Position numbers and translations under genes: made by a program
In this document: positions 12,285 to 23,479 of the stretch, piece by piece
How the letters are laid out: each line of letters begins with the position of its first letter
Position numbering within the stretch: the stretch's first letter is position 1
The notes under the pieces: model-generated
What the model was told of the DNA's origin: nothing
The model's input: the letters and a program-made list of their open reading frames with translations, nothing else
The model's database searches: none
Source of the DNA: Urechis unicinctus
Taxonomy: Eukaryota; Annelida; Polychaeta; Xenopneusta; Urechidae
Length of the DNA stretch: 64,000 nt
Assembly: GCA_034190875.2 (NCBI GenBank)
Contig: CM067354.1
Location: forward strand, 49,909,908 to 49,973,907
Reading direction: 5' to 3'

Positions 12285-12660
12285 ATGGTAATGATATGTA
12301 ACCATTGCTTCAGCGGATTTTTTTGAGTTATTCAATACTGCCGATATCAACTATCTCAGGAAGTCATTGCGTGGATTTTGTTTTATACAAGATTAGCATA
12401 GCCTCTATATAGCTCTGTTAGAACAACCATTAAGGCAATCAAGGCGGTTTATGTCATAGAAAATTGCCCTTTGATTTATTCATAGCACTACATAGCGATT
12501 GAGCCATCACCTTTTTCTATACATGTGCATCGCAACCATACCATGGCATGAGTTGAAATGTTGAGGATTGTCAGGAGTGCGATCAAGATTGCATAAGCGA
12601 GACCACAAATTTGGTTTGTAAAATCTATCACTGATCTTTTGGGATCTAGGAAGTTTTCAC
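12285..12660 (+). repeat. repeat family E, copy 1
   Basis: Collinear with 30530-30930, sharing aaccattaaNggcaatNaaggc, cacatagcga/cacatatcagtcgat and gNgtgatcaagattgcataagNg. The 600 bases before it and the 760 after it hold nothing I can support. Confidence 0.55.
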
Positions 12661-13424
12661 CCAATCATTTAACGATTGCACTGTGAAGAGAGATATTTGT
12701 CATCTTGCAAGTTGACCAAACAAAGGCCTTTAGATGAATTCGACAATTGCATCTGCTATTATGATGCCTTGATATTCTCATTAATTGGAATATTTCGATC
12801 ATATCTATGCTTAATTAATTCTTTACTTACTGTACAGCACGTGAATAATTATACGGACTATGTGTCATATGCAGGTCATGTTTTAGCTCCATACAAATAT
12901 GCATGCGATATCTTCACCATGCCTCAGTAATGGCATTGAGCTCACTGGTCATATTTAATAAGACCGTTTCATAACAAACGCTCTGCTACAATGCGCCGAC
13001 ACTACAACAGCTAAAGAATAGCTGCTAGATCTATATTGACCATAAACTGAAAATAATTGTTCTCGTTGACAGTTTTGGTTTTGGAAACTAATGATGGCAC
13101 TTGACATGTGTGAGTTCACATAAGAGAGGGATCAGCGCGGCAATAAATTCTTGTTTGTATCCCCCGCCGTCCAGTTTCTATATGATTTGTTCATGGTGAG
13201 GTACGCATGTGCACCTATCTGTATTAGGAATACATGGAATTCAATGATCGTTAGTTCTACAACTAAGTCCATCAGGCATGTAACAGAGATCGATGTTATA
13301 ATGCTGCAACAGTGACTTTATACTTAACTTCAAGAGACCGCATGAGGCGTGTATTTCTAAATGGCGTAATGTTTGCCTGAACTGCAACTTAATGTAGAAG
13401 GAATGTATCACTAAAACGAAAAAA

Positions 13425-14245
13425 GCAATTGCGAGTGGCGCGCTCACTCACTTCCTAGCAAAATTACAAACAACATAGGATCATCAAACATTACCCTAGT
13501 GCACTAAAAGTGGATATTGGTAACCTTTAAATCGGCTGGGATTAATTGGGTCGATTTGCAGATGAAAAAAACTCGGCATATGATGCTGAAAGTATTCGGC
13601 TTCTCCTTATTCCTATCATGTTTGATTAGCTCACAGGCAATGACGTCGATGACTAATGGATTTTTTTTTCTGTAATCGCCAGTGGATCACTTTTACGACG
13701 AAGCATTGTACTTTCTAAAATTTATCGACTGTAATCTTGCATTGTGAACACCAAATCATCGATAATTTTTCATCGATAATTTATAGGGGCTTTGAAAAAA
13801 GCATCTAAGCATTGTTTTCAAATCTTTGCGAATGGATGGTGCACTAGTAACTACGCCTTTTCCATCATCGTCTTCACCTTTGAATGTCTAGAAGCGCCGC
13901 CTATACGCCATATTTGGGGTTTTATTTCACGTCCCGTCAAAAAATAAAGAATCGAAACCATATAACGACCTCATAAATAGGCTAGACTTGATTTAACGAC
14001 TATCATTTTCAAAAGAAGAAGGAAATCGGTCTATGAAGTTTTTTCACTATCAGCTATTCATGATTTGTAATCTTTAAATGCATTTGTTCATAAATATTCG
14101 CTACAGTTAAGCTTATACCACCTTCCCGGGTTATATACAAAGGTTTGTTATGGCCTTTGTAGGGGAAGCAACATCCAACAAATGGCTACACAAGAGAAGC
14201 ATCCTCAGTGGTTATTATAATTACAAGATAAGCCGATGTTATATA
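13425..14245 (+). repeat. repeat family F, copy 1
   Basis: Collinear with 47135-48010 for about 0.8 kb, from caattgcNaNNggcgcgctcact through gNttgtaatcttg...catcgataat and ctacgc...ttccatcatcgt to ggggaagcaaNatcNaacaaatggcta. Indels are scattered and no reading frame is preserved, so it looks like an old non-coding duplication. Confidence 0.65.
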
Positions 14246-14734
14246 AAGCAGCCACACCATCACAATACGAGCGTCTCTTTGAACAATATTGCATCAGGGC
14301 GACCTTGAGATGACCAGACATGACGGATATCAATGTAAGTGTCTTCCACCGATTAACCTAACATTGAATGAGATAATGCAATGTAAGCCCTTTGGGTCAC
14401 AATTACTACTTTATATCGTGTTTTATGTTGGCTGATTAAAATATTTAAGCAATTATTCTCGAATATGAAAGAACAAATGTAGCTGCTTAGAAATTACTGA
14501 TTTTAGCAACGTGACATCATTAAACATACTTGTAGCGCTCAAGGCGATTGTACTTACGTTATGATGTGTTTGCAACCGAAACATGTGTATGTATTCGTTC
14601 TGAATGAGTACCGAAAGCGTGTAAACCCAGGTATGGCGAATCAACAACATGATATTGATCCAAACATAAATGAACAGTTACATTCCATAAACGGTTTTAT
14701 TGGTTTTATTATGTAAATATTTAAAAAATACATA

Positions 14735-14974
14735 CCTATATATATATATATGTATGTTTATAGGTATATATTCATTTATACATATAAAAAAATATGTCAA
14801 TATACATATATACATTTATATATATATATATCTATATATATATGTATACATACAGAGAGATACATATATATATATAAATATATACATATATATAAATATA
14901 TGTATATATATATATATGTATGTTTGGTATAGGGTATACATATAAATATGTATATATTATATATATATCATATC

Positions 14975-15037
<63 letters not shown>

Positions 15038-15065
15038 GTAATTATACATATATTTATATAAATAG
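14735..15065. repeat. (TA)n / TATA-rich microsatellite
   Basis: Compound TA/TATG/CATA repeats, with an uninterrupted (TA)n run at about 14978-15036. The Tyr/Ile-rich frames on both strands are low-complexity artefacts. Confidence 0.9.
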
Positions 15066-15889
15066 AGAAGCATATTCAAATGCTTTGTGCATACTTGATA
15101 GTAATACATCATTCTAATGTCTTGTCGTGTGTACATGTATTTCATGAATCCAATAGTTAGCTCACATTTTCGTTTCAATTCATATCATAATGCTTCAGAT
15201 TGTTATCAAAATTAGGCAGTAGTGATTACTTTCTCTTGCTCATATTTGCTGTACCAATCAAAGACTGAGTGAACTTGTTGAACAAAATATGTGAAATGCG
15301 ATCATATATATACCTGACTAGTCTTTAATCATAGCGAAATAATTATTTACACTTTGCTAAGCACAGTCATGATCAGACATATAATGATGTTAGTTTAATT
15401 CGACAATGATGGTCGTTTGGTGCATGGCCAATTATGTAGCAGTACATTTGCTTAGGCCTGGTTAATCACTCGGCCAAGGATGAAATTCTATTTTCAGAGT
15501 AGCAGTTTCTCGGCTTGACTGAAACTTGGTTGATATAATAGAGCGATATTATTACATGTCTCATTGCATTTACGTTATGCAAAACCAGCAGATTCGTAAG
15601 CAGTTCTTTAAATTTATGATATAGCAGGGCACATGGGTCAAGCAATGGGTACCATAAGTGACTTGTTTGCTTGCAAAAATGATTTATCACCGGATATTAC
15701 ATTGTATGTTATAGTCAAATATATCAGTAAATCTTGTGTACATATGACAACTAGGTTCAGGTCCGCACCATCACCAGATACATAAATCAATTTGTTTGTT
15801 TACTTTTCTCGGTCATTCTTCTTGGAAAAGGGCAATATCAAAAAAGCTTCTGTAATTTTTGTTATGTTACTATTCATATCACGGTTCAA
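15066..15889. other. no supported gene
   Basis: AT-rich sequence; I recognise nothing. Confidence 0.35.
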
Positions 15890-15894
15890 TGATG

Positions 15895-16026
15895 AGCAGC
15901 ATAGAAGAGCACGGCTTTTTGCTACAGGGTTATAACACCACGTGTTATAGCTGGTTTGCATCCGATGCCAGCTGTAACACGTGGTGTTTTAACCCTTTAG
16001 CAACAAGCCGTGCTCTTCTGTGCTGG
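15895..16026. repeat. long near-perfect hairpin (fold-back MITE-like)
   Basis: The left arm 15895-15954 and right arm 15968-16026 are inverted copies of about 60 bases with roughly six mismatches. The 13-base loop (15955-15967) contains a further small inversion (gcatc/gatgc). Each arm carries CACGTG flanked by the same bases (accacgtgtta) and the block agaagagcacggctt. A diverged left arm recurs at about 49174-49230. Such structures are typical of fold-back elements; a hairpin RNA is also possible. Confidence 0.8.
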
Positions 16027-16290
16027 TCATTATTGTATATATAGCACCAATGTACTGATCACTGGGGACAACATATGGAATAGTTTGACTAACGATGGAG
16101 ATGATCCAGACTATTTTATCATGGTAACTAATATTAACAGACAGTATGATGGCGTCAGGTACCAAGGTGCACTTCATGCACCATAATGAATAGCAGCGGA
16201 GATATGCTGAGATATCTGAAACGATGCAATAATCTTCTACTGGATAATAATTGCTACATATAACGCAATGATTATCAAGCAATAGCTAGC
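16027..16290 (+). repeat. repeat family I, copy 2 (right of the hairpin)
   Basis: Similar to about 49250-49450 and, more weakly, 50290-50470. Shared words include cacNaNtgtactgatNaNtg, tatggaaNNgttNgactaaNgatNgagatg and aacagacaNt. Together with the hairpin it forms one repeated unit. Confidence 0.5.
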
Positions 16291-16689
16291 GATGCAGACA
16301 TCTGCCGCCTTTTTATTTCACCAGTCATCACGCAGGTGCTTTGACGCGCAGTACCAATCAGGTATAATCGTCCATTCCGGTGCGGCTTGCAAATAGTCGT
16401 GAGACTGCGTCATCCAACTGCAAATGATATTTGGTCCAACGCAGATGGTATTCATGTTCATAGTTTTACAATCATTAGACAGCAGACATAGTCTGCGATC
16501 ATTTAGTAATTATTTGTATGCGTATCTCACTAGCAAAGCTCGCCACTTTGTTTGTCTTATTTAAAAATATAACATTGAGCAATATATATGTTTCGTCTAA
16601 TGGATAAGTGATGGTCTGCTGATCGTGCCATAAAGGCGAGAAGTCAAAACGTGACGCAGTACAATGAAGAGCGAGCTCCATATTAAAAG

Positions 16690-16790
16690 GAGAGTAAATG
16701 TACTTTTGAATCTCTATTTAGTGGATTGCAGCAGCAAATGAGGAATAAGGAGTCCGTCGCTTATCATCTATCCCCCGTAGGCAGAGGAGA
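16690..16790 (-). repeat. inverted fragment of the 29.5-kb tail exon (family M)
   Basis: Read on the minus strand it contains cggactccttattcctcatttgctg, matching cggactccttatccctcatttgctg at about 29647-29672, with further similarity on both sides. No frame is maintained. The preceding 16291-16689 holds nothing I can support. Confidence 0.5.
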
Positions 16791-16799
16791 CGTTATCAT

Positions 16800-18480
16800 A
16801 ACGAACCATAGAATGTGCACTGATCATGTTATACGGTGACTTTTCGGTGAAGGTTAGAAAAAAATGCCACAGATTAATTACTAATGCGGCGGATATTTGT
16901 GTTTTTGTTATTTAAATCAATTGTAATAAAGAACATCGCTATATGGTAGGCACTGTAAGTAGCAAACGAAACATATAACGAGCGATCACCACATCACCAA
17001 ATAAACCTAAAGGACCCAGGTCTAAGTATTGCGTTAAATACACTTCTCCGCTAGGCAATTGTCCATCGGTAAACCCTCGCAGGGTGCCCTCAATGGTATT
17101 TCCATTAGAGCTATTAAGAGGTTTCTATAACCTTGATATGAAATTCCGCAAATGGCTACAGAGGAAGTAATCTAGCTGTGTATAAAGAATACAAAGAACA
17201 AGCTCTCTATGAGTGTCCCATGTATGGCGCAATATCAAGCGCTCCATCAATGGTGCAGCATTGATGAAATCTCGCTTGAATGACAGTTAACTTCATGTAA
17301 AATTCAATGGTTATTTGAGATTAGAGACAGCAGTTAAGAGCATCTAGCCGAACAGACTATTGGTTTTTATTTTTATGATCAAATTTAGAAATATAAGATA
17401 TTCTATGGCGACCTTTGAATACACGGCCATATTAGACAATTGTACATAAGTGAACTTGACATGTGTGCGTTTAATGGTTTGCCTGACGGAACTATATAGA
17501 AGTTAAAACAAGTACAATCTAACTAAGTACCAAAAGCTATGATGTTCGTGAGAATGCATTGTATTAGCTGCATTTCTATCTGCACATATTGTAACTCCAA
17601 CGAAAGGCTCAGATATAAATTTGCAGAGCTGTCAAGAACATTGCCAATAGCAGGAAATATAGTTAAGATAGCTAGTCGAGATTCCATGCGAAACAGCAAT
17701 TATTTATGAACGTATTCAACCAGAAATAATTGGGATGTTGCTCATTTGACATTAAAATAATGTTGTTGTAATATCAGAGTAACAAATTGCACAAATGTCC
17801 ATTTGAACACTCTCTTGCAATACGTTCGCTTTTCTCGCTTCGCACCATCAAAAGCATTTGTACCATAATAGTAAGCCAATGTGTTTTCAGTGTTTAATAA
17901 CACTCAGAAAGGCATGATATGAGTCATTGATGACCACAAGAGTAAAGTCAATATATATTGCAAAGTTGTTGTGCTAGCTAACATAAGTATCGTAAAGAGA
18001 TGAAACCCGTTTATTCAAAACACCTTTTGTTATTGTTCCGTTTATTAGCCAACTGCATCTTTGAAAACGTCAAAAGTTGGATTTTTCTCTCATTGACAAC
18101 ACTGCTTCTGTTGTTAGAACTAATTGCAAATAGTGTATTGGTAAACCAAATTAATGATAACAAGCCAAGAATAGTTAATGTGCATAAGCAGGGTATACCA
18201 TTATCCTCAGAACATTTGCATATCTTCTGCGTCAATCAAATAACTGTCAAAACAAAAAATCTATTGCATTGTTCATCTATATGTATATATGCAAAGCGTT
18301 TACGTGAGGCAAAAAACCCATAATAAATCAGAAGAGGAACAGCTGGAAACCTGCTTCGAAGCACACAGCAACATTAACAGCATCACCGCACACAACAATA
18401 CTCGAAATATTGAGACTACAGATAAAGCGTATCATTGTCTGACTAGGTGTAGTGATATGGATGTAATGAGCTAGTAACTC
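16800..18480 (+). repeat. repeat family A, copy 2
   Basis: See the copy at 8190. This copy contains an open frame at 18000-18323 (107 codons) with a strongly hydrophobic stretch (...FLSLTTLLLLLELIANSVL...), followed by HIFCVNQ. The short peptide HIFCVNQ is kept in the inverted copy (minus strand near 26.85 kb), but the rest of the frame is not, so I do not annotate a gene. Confidence 0.6.
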
Positions 18481-19130
18481 GTCATCATGACTGTAACATG
18501 GTTATAACAAGAGTGCCGAATGTACATTATGGTCTTTGCATATTGTCATAGACTGACAAAATTGACCAAGCCTAATATGTTAATGCGCATTAAGTCTGTG
18601 TGACATTCTCCTAAGGCCCATACATATTCCAAGCAGCAATGATACAAGTAGGTCATGTAATAGCTTGGTTAAGCGGCGAAACAAAAATAAAATGAGGTTT
18701 CTTTTTTTTATTTTTCCATACATACGACATTTTAGCATCCAATTGTAAATGTCAACAATAATTATGCTCTGTGTTGCAAGACAAGAGTCTTCGTAGCATG
18801 ATTAACACATTCTGTACTATGACGTTGGGTAACCTAGAATTAAAGCAAGGCCTTGTTAAAATTCATATCAATAGCAATGAGGTCTGAAGCAGATGAAGTT
18901 TTTGTATTGGTAAAATTACGATATCGCTGGAATCGTTACATTAAACAAGTGAACAGTACCTGTTCACAAGAGACGAAACTGCATATTATACAGTGCTATA
19001 TTAGACGTTTCGCTTTAATTGGTTGTTGACCTCCTGTATATTTATCACTACCGTTATCTTTGCTACCCACATAAAGCTCTATCCTAATCAGCAGTGTTCT
19101 ATCTTAAATGTGATTTCACATAGCACACCG
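18481..19130. other. upstream intergenic DNA, nothing recognised
   Basis: AT-rich sequence before the KCNMB-like promoter region. No exon or repeat pair was found by eye. Confidence 0.35.
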
Positions 19131-19134
19131 GCAT

Positions 19135-19379
19135 GCCTTTACTACTGCGCTGGCGCTAATCTGCACACGACATTTTCACTCCACTATTAGCCAATCGGAT
19201 GCCATCCACCGGCAGAGAAGCAGCTCGCTACAGGCAGAGGCTCAATCGCGTTTGAAAGAGGGAGAGTGCGGATGGTTAGATAATTCAGAGGATTGAAACG
19301 GCATGGTAGTATGGATAACGGTGAACATATTTGCATGGTGAAGTGCAATTTGAGTGAATTATAGTACAAAAACAGCAAC
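19135..19379 (+). promoter_or_regulatory. candidate promoter and 5' leader of the KCNMB-like gene
   Basis: Two short blocks are kept between this gene, the scrambled copy (38330-38410) and, for the first block, the body-less copy (30045-30075). They are actNctgcgcNNgcgctaatctgc and a CCAAT-containing block (attaGCCAATcgga here; atcaACCAATcaga at 38.4 kb). The version at 38.35 kb has the full palindrome TGCGCATGCGC, the known NRF-1 consensus; here it is the degenerate tgcgctggcgc. The sequence just before the ATG (cagcaac) is also shared with 38.6 kb. Promoter function is inferred from position and conservation. No TATA box stands out. Confidence 0.4.
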
Positions 19380-20246
19380 ATGGATGAAAGAGAAGATTGT
19401 ATACGTCTTTGTCCTAGCTCGGACGTGGAAAACGGTGATAACCAAACTACGTCAGCCGGTGATAGATGTGGTGTAAGCAGCAATGCTGAGGATTATAGCG
19501 TGGAATACACTGTGTCTAGATACTTTCCCTCACTAAGGATGTCATCAGACACTCGCGCCAAACGCTTACAAATGGATTGTAAAATTACTAACTCTTGTAT
19601 TTTGACAATTTACCTATTTCTGATAATGGTACTGCTTTGCAGTATTGTGTCACTTATTGTCAGTACGATGTTCATTCTTCTACCATACACAAAAGTGTCA
19701 CGATTTATTGTCACCGAATGCGTTACAAATGAAACGGAATACACAGCTTACAAACAATGTTCGTGTGGTAAAGGATGCACTTCACATTATCCATGTCTTC
19801 GTATAATGGTTGCTTACACAGACCTCCATAACAGTATCCGTATTTCTACGTTGGTTGTTGATGAGACAGATTTGCACAAACCAGTAAGTCACTTTATCGT
19901 CATTGAAGCATGTTAAGAATGACAAATATTCATGTTGAACTTAGAACGGACTGTGTATTGTACGTGGTACTTGCAGTGTTCCTTCTACCCGACCTGCTTG
20001 GGATCCAAAGCCGAGAATGAAGCTGCTGTGCGTCGATTCGAACTTCAATATGGCCGACGGAATCACAGCTATCCTTGTTGGTACAATTCTCATCACTCAG
20101 ACCCTGTTTTACTGAAGCGTCGATTTCATTTACAGCATGTGGTTCACGGACTTCTGTGGCCTTTTATTGCATTGTTAGCATCAATTATTGTACTTATTTA
20201 CATATATCATTCAAATATGTATTCGAGAAATATGAATACAAATTAA
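19380..20246 (+). CDS. KCNMB-like BK-channel beta-subunit family protein (2 exons)
   Basis: Exon 1 is 19380-19883 (168 codons, donor CCA|gtaagt). The intron is 19884-19976 (93 bases, phase 0, acceptor ttgcag). Exon 2 is 19977-20246 (89 codons plus TAA). The ATG is supported by an in-frame TAG at 19362-19364. The product has 257 residues: an acidic cytoplasmic N-terminus (1-70), TM1 (about 73-101), a Cys-rich extracellular loop (about 102-223), TM2 (about 224-244) and a short C-terminus. Family hallmarks are visible: YPCLRIMV (137-144), C169-SFYPT-C175, C202-WYN, and HGLLWP leading into TM2. Loop Cys are at 114, 127, 129, 133, 139, 169, 175 and 202; N-glycosylation sequons are N117 (NET) and N197 (NHS). 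Vertebrate BK beta subunits are about 190-280 residues with this topology and modulate gating at the plasma membrane. The pore partner and exact role here are inference; an orphan paralog is possible. Confidence 0.82.
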
Positions 20247-20960
20247 AGTGCCGGTAATAAGCATTTATTGACCGATATCAGTTATGAAAGCATACGGGAG
20301 CATTTTGTTCAATGCTACCCTTCTGCAAAAGCATTGTTAGTCGATTGTTAGTTTCTATATCTTTGCTGCTTCCGATTTGTCTTTTATTCAAGTCTCTTCG
20401 TTGAATGCATAGCAATCTTGGCATACATTAGCTCTCTGTGCCTCAAGCCGTTATATATAGATAAATTTGCAAGTTTAAGTTGTAGCAGAGCATCTTGGAG
20501 CCTATTTACACTTACAGCAACAGTACAAAATGAACTGCAGGGTGGCCATATTGTACAACTATGAGTTGCCTCCCTTTATATAGTTTGCATCTTCACGTAT
20601 GGACTACAGGACAACCAGCCTTCGTCCAATTGTTATAAATTACAGCTTATAAAATGATAAGCATTCAGACCATTCGTTTTATGCTGACCATTCTTGAATA
20701 AACATGCAACGCCATGTACTGCAAGCTTTGGACGCCCAAAAACATTTTGCCGGCTTCATTCTACATTTCTGCAGATAGAATACAAATATGTGAAGCAAAC
20801 TCAAAATGACCATGCGTTTCAGGTTTGTACACGACAACCGAAAACAAGTCAAGTTAATAACCTCTGACAACGCAGCCCTTTTAGATTTGCGTTTAATTTG
20901 AGAACGACATGCATCAAGTAGATGCCTTTGGCAACTTACTTTTTTATAATGATACAGAAA
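20247..20960 (+). other. 3' region of the KCNMB-like gene, duplicated with it
   Basis: This stretch matches, inverted, 62400-63300 downstream of the second copy. Shared blocks include gtgccggNNaNaa, ttgctgcttccgattNgtc, atgcatagcaatNttNgca and gcagagcatcttggagcc. Also shared are the segment tatatagtttgcNtcttcacgtatggact and tttggacgccc...aaaacattttgccggcttcattct. Candidate poly(A) signals AATAAA lie at 20697-20702 and 21057-21062. The first part is probably 3' UTR. Confidence 0.55.
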
Positions 20961-21287
20961 AGCATTTGGTCGATTAAACATATTATATCATTGTAACGTG
21001 CCCGGCAAATGTGTTATTGTATGCGTGCAAATAATCATGCAATGTGTTGAATCACTAATAAATAAGTCAAGTTCAATATTTAACCTACGAATTAGCATTG
21101 ATCATAACGTTGGTATTCTTCTGCTCGTGTGTTTTCGTTACATATATGAAACTGTTTTAATGTATTAGACATGAAACATATTTGTCTACAGCTTTGTGAG
21201 TTGTATGGATATGCTGAGTTTACTTAATACTCGATTTGTAGCCAAACAGTATTGATTAAAGTCAAAAAGCTTTCATCAAAGAAAAAG

Positions 21288-21775
21288 GGTGTTTGTATTT
21301 GTGTGCGTATTAGTGTGTGTATGTGCGTATGCATGTATGTGTGTTTGTGCGCGTGTGTTGGTGTTTGTGTGTGTATATGTGTATGTGTGTATATGTGTAT
21401 GTGTGTATGTGTGTGTATGTGTGTGAGTGTGTGTGTGTGTGTGTTTGTGTGTGCTTGTATGTGTATGTTTGTATATGTGTATGTGTGTGTATGCTTGTGA
21501 GTGTTTATATGTGCGTGTGTTGCTATGTGTATATGGGTTTGGGTGTGTGTGTATGGATGTGTCTGTATATGTGTGGGTGTTTGTATGTGTGTGTGTTTGT
21601 ATGTGTATGTGTGTGTATGTATATGTGTATTTGTGTATATGTGTGCATGTGTGTGAGTGTTTGTATGTGTGAGTGTTTGTATGTTGTGTGTGTGTATATG
21701 TGTATGTATGTATGTGTGTTTATGTGTGTGAGTGTTGGTATGTGTGTGTGTTTGTATGCAATGTGTATGTGAATG
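21288..21775. repeat. (TG)n microsatellite, about 0.5 kb
   Basis: Imperfect TG/TATG/CG repeats. Val/Cys/Met-rich frames through it are artefacts. Its right border (gtcaaagtagcaNtNtgtcc) is also found beside the (CA)n tract at 59.6 kb in inverted orientation, so the tract was duplicated along with the KCNMB-like locus. Confidence 0.9.
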
Positions 21776-22330
21776 TCAAAGTAGCATTATGTCCACGGAC
21801 TGAACCGAAGGTAACGCAGGTTTTTTCCTCATTTGATGCAATGTTGGTCAAGGCCATGCACTTGACACATTAGAGGCATGAATAGAACTGATGTGCCTTT
21901 ATATCTTCCCTATTGATGTGGATATACCGTGAGTAAAGCTTGTAGCAACGTAACATAGGCTTAACACATGATAAGAGAGTTATGAATGATACAAAGTCGC
22001 TGAGGCATCTATATTGGATTTCTATATGTACCATTGCTCGTTTAAGAATGTGTATATATTGGATAAGCTTGTAAGCAGTGCTTTGCTGCATCTAAAAACG
22101 CCCGTCTAATGAAGCCCACAATTTACTTGCGAATCCCTATGTGATGCCCATTGTGAGATATTACAGCGACGAAGCGGGGATCAAGAGTCCAGGGAATTTC
22201 TTATGTCTACTGTATATTATATATCCATATGCAGGAGGGAAGTGTTGGGTTACCGACATGGATGAGCTTTGTGATACATTCGAAGAAGTGTTTTCATATT
22301 AGTCATCACTTACTTGTAAGACGGACCCCT
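21776..22330 (+). repeat. microsatellite border plus repeat family B, copy 2
   Basis: 21776-21845 matches the minus strand of 59525-59640, ending ttgatgcaaNgttggtcaaggcca. From 21850 it matches family B (7010-7470), including the terminal frame PYAGGKCWVTD...FEEVFSY followed by TAG. Confidence 0.5.
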
Positions 22331-23479
22331 TATTAGCGAATCTAAAATAACGTTAAAGATTGATAAATAGTGGTGGGTATTGATCGTAGCGATAAGATGA
22401 CAAGCTTTAGAGTGATTAAAATGAGTTATGACATGACAGTCGGTAACGTGCTTGTGATTTGAACATGCACTATATTTCATGAAACTTGTTTATGCATTTG
22501 TGTTTTAAAATGCAGTATTTCATCATGATTGACATAGAGCATAACTGGTTATAGTATTAATACCATTTGTCAGAAACCCTGCTGAAAATAGTGCGCGTGT
22601 CCTTTTGTAAACATCGAGGGCAGTATCTTGACTGCGCATGGAGGCAAACATTAGTAATGCGGCTGCTCTTCAATCAATAATTTTACGCCATATACGAAAT
22701 ATTGCTTTTCAATGTACAATACTGCGTTATTAGATCCTATTCTTATTTCTGAGGAGTCGTCCTAAAGTAATTGATAAAGGGTCCAAGGGTATTCAGCAAG
22801 TGTTTCCATGATTTATTGACAAGGTTAGGTATTGAACCATGAAATGGGGATTATCCGCTTTGCAACTGTGTAATTGTACAAATATCAATTTCCTTTTGTG
22901 TTCGCCCATGATGTAGTTGCGATATTTCTTCTTGTGAACACTATCAGTTGACGTGTTTGCATTGTTGCAACACGCAACAAAATTCATTCAGCAACCTGCC
23001 ATTGTAGATTAGCAGTTATTGCGTTGGTGCTTACTATGACAGTGTAGCTCACGCATTTCAAAAAGTATCTACCGGTTGTGCTTATCAGATTCAGTTATGT
23101 GTTTGTTGAATGTATTTGCGTATATTAGGACGAATTTGTACTTCTCATCACAGTAGAACGATGAGCTCTGCGTTCCAGATATATGTGTTCAACCATAATG
23201 TCAGGAAATGTATGATGATAATTATAATGTTTCTGGTTGTACATCGAACAATCAGTTTCATTATATATGCACTTTGTCACATGAAAACCATAATGCTCGT
23301 ATGTAAGCCATCACAGCAAGTACTGCACTAAAGTACAATGATGTCACAATACTACAATGATTAAAGTTTAAGAATTGTTAAAGCAAAGATCTCTTTTTTA
23401 TAAAAGTCAATTCAGTTGAGCAATAGTATGAGCAATTTTTTAAAATATTACTCATTCCATAATTCAACACTGATTGCTT
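22331..23479. other. no supported gene
   Basis: AT-rich. A block near 22640-22690 (gNaatgcNgctgNtctNc...) resembles about 42140-42185. The remainder shows nothing I can support. Confidence 0.35.

Noticed and set aside
21252-21873. Cys/Val/Met-rich frames up to 151 codons
   Set aside because: Translation of the (TG)n tract. The mirror case is 59554-60084 on the minus strand.
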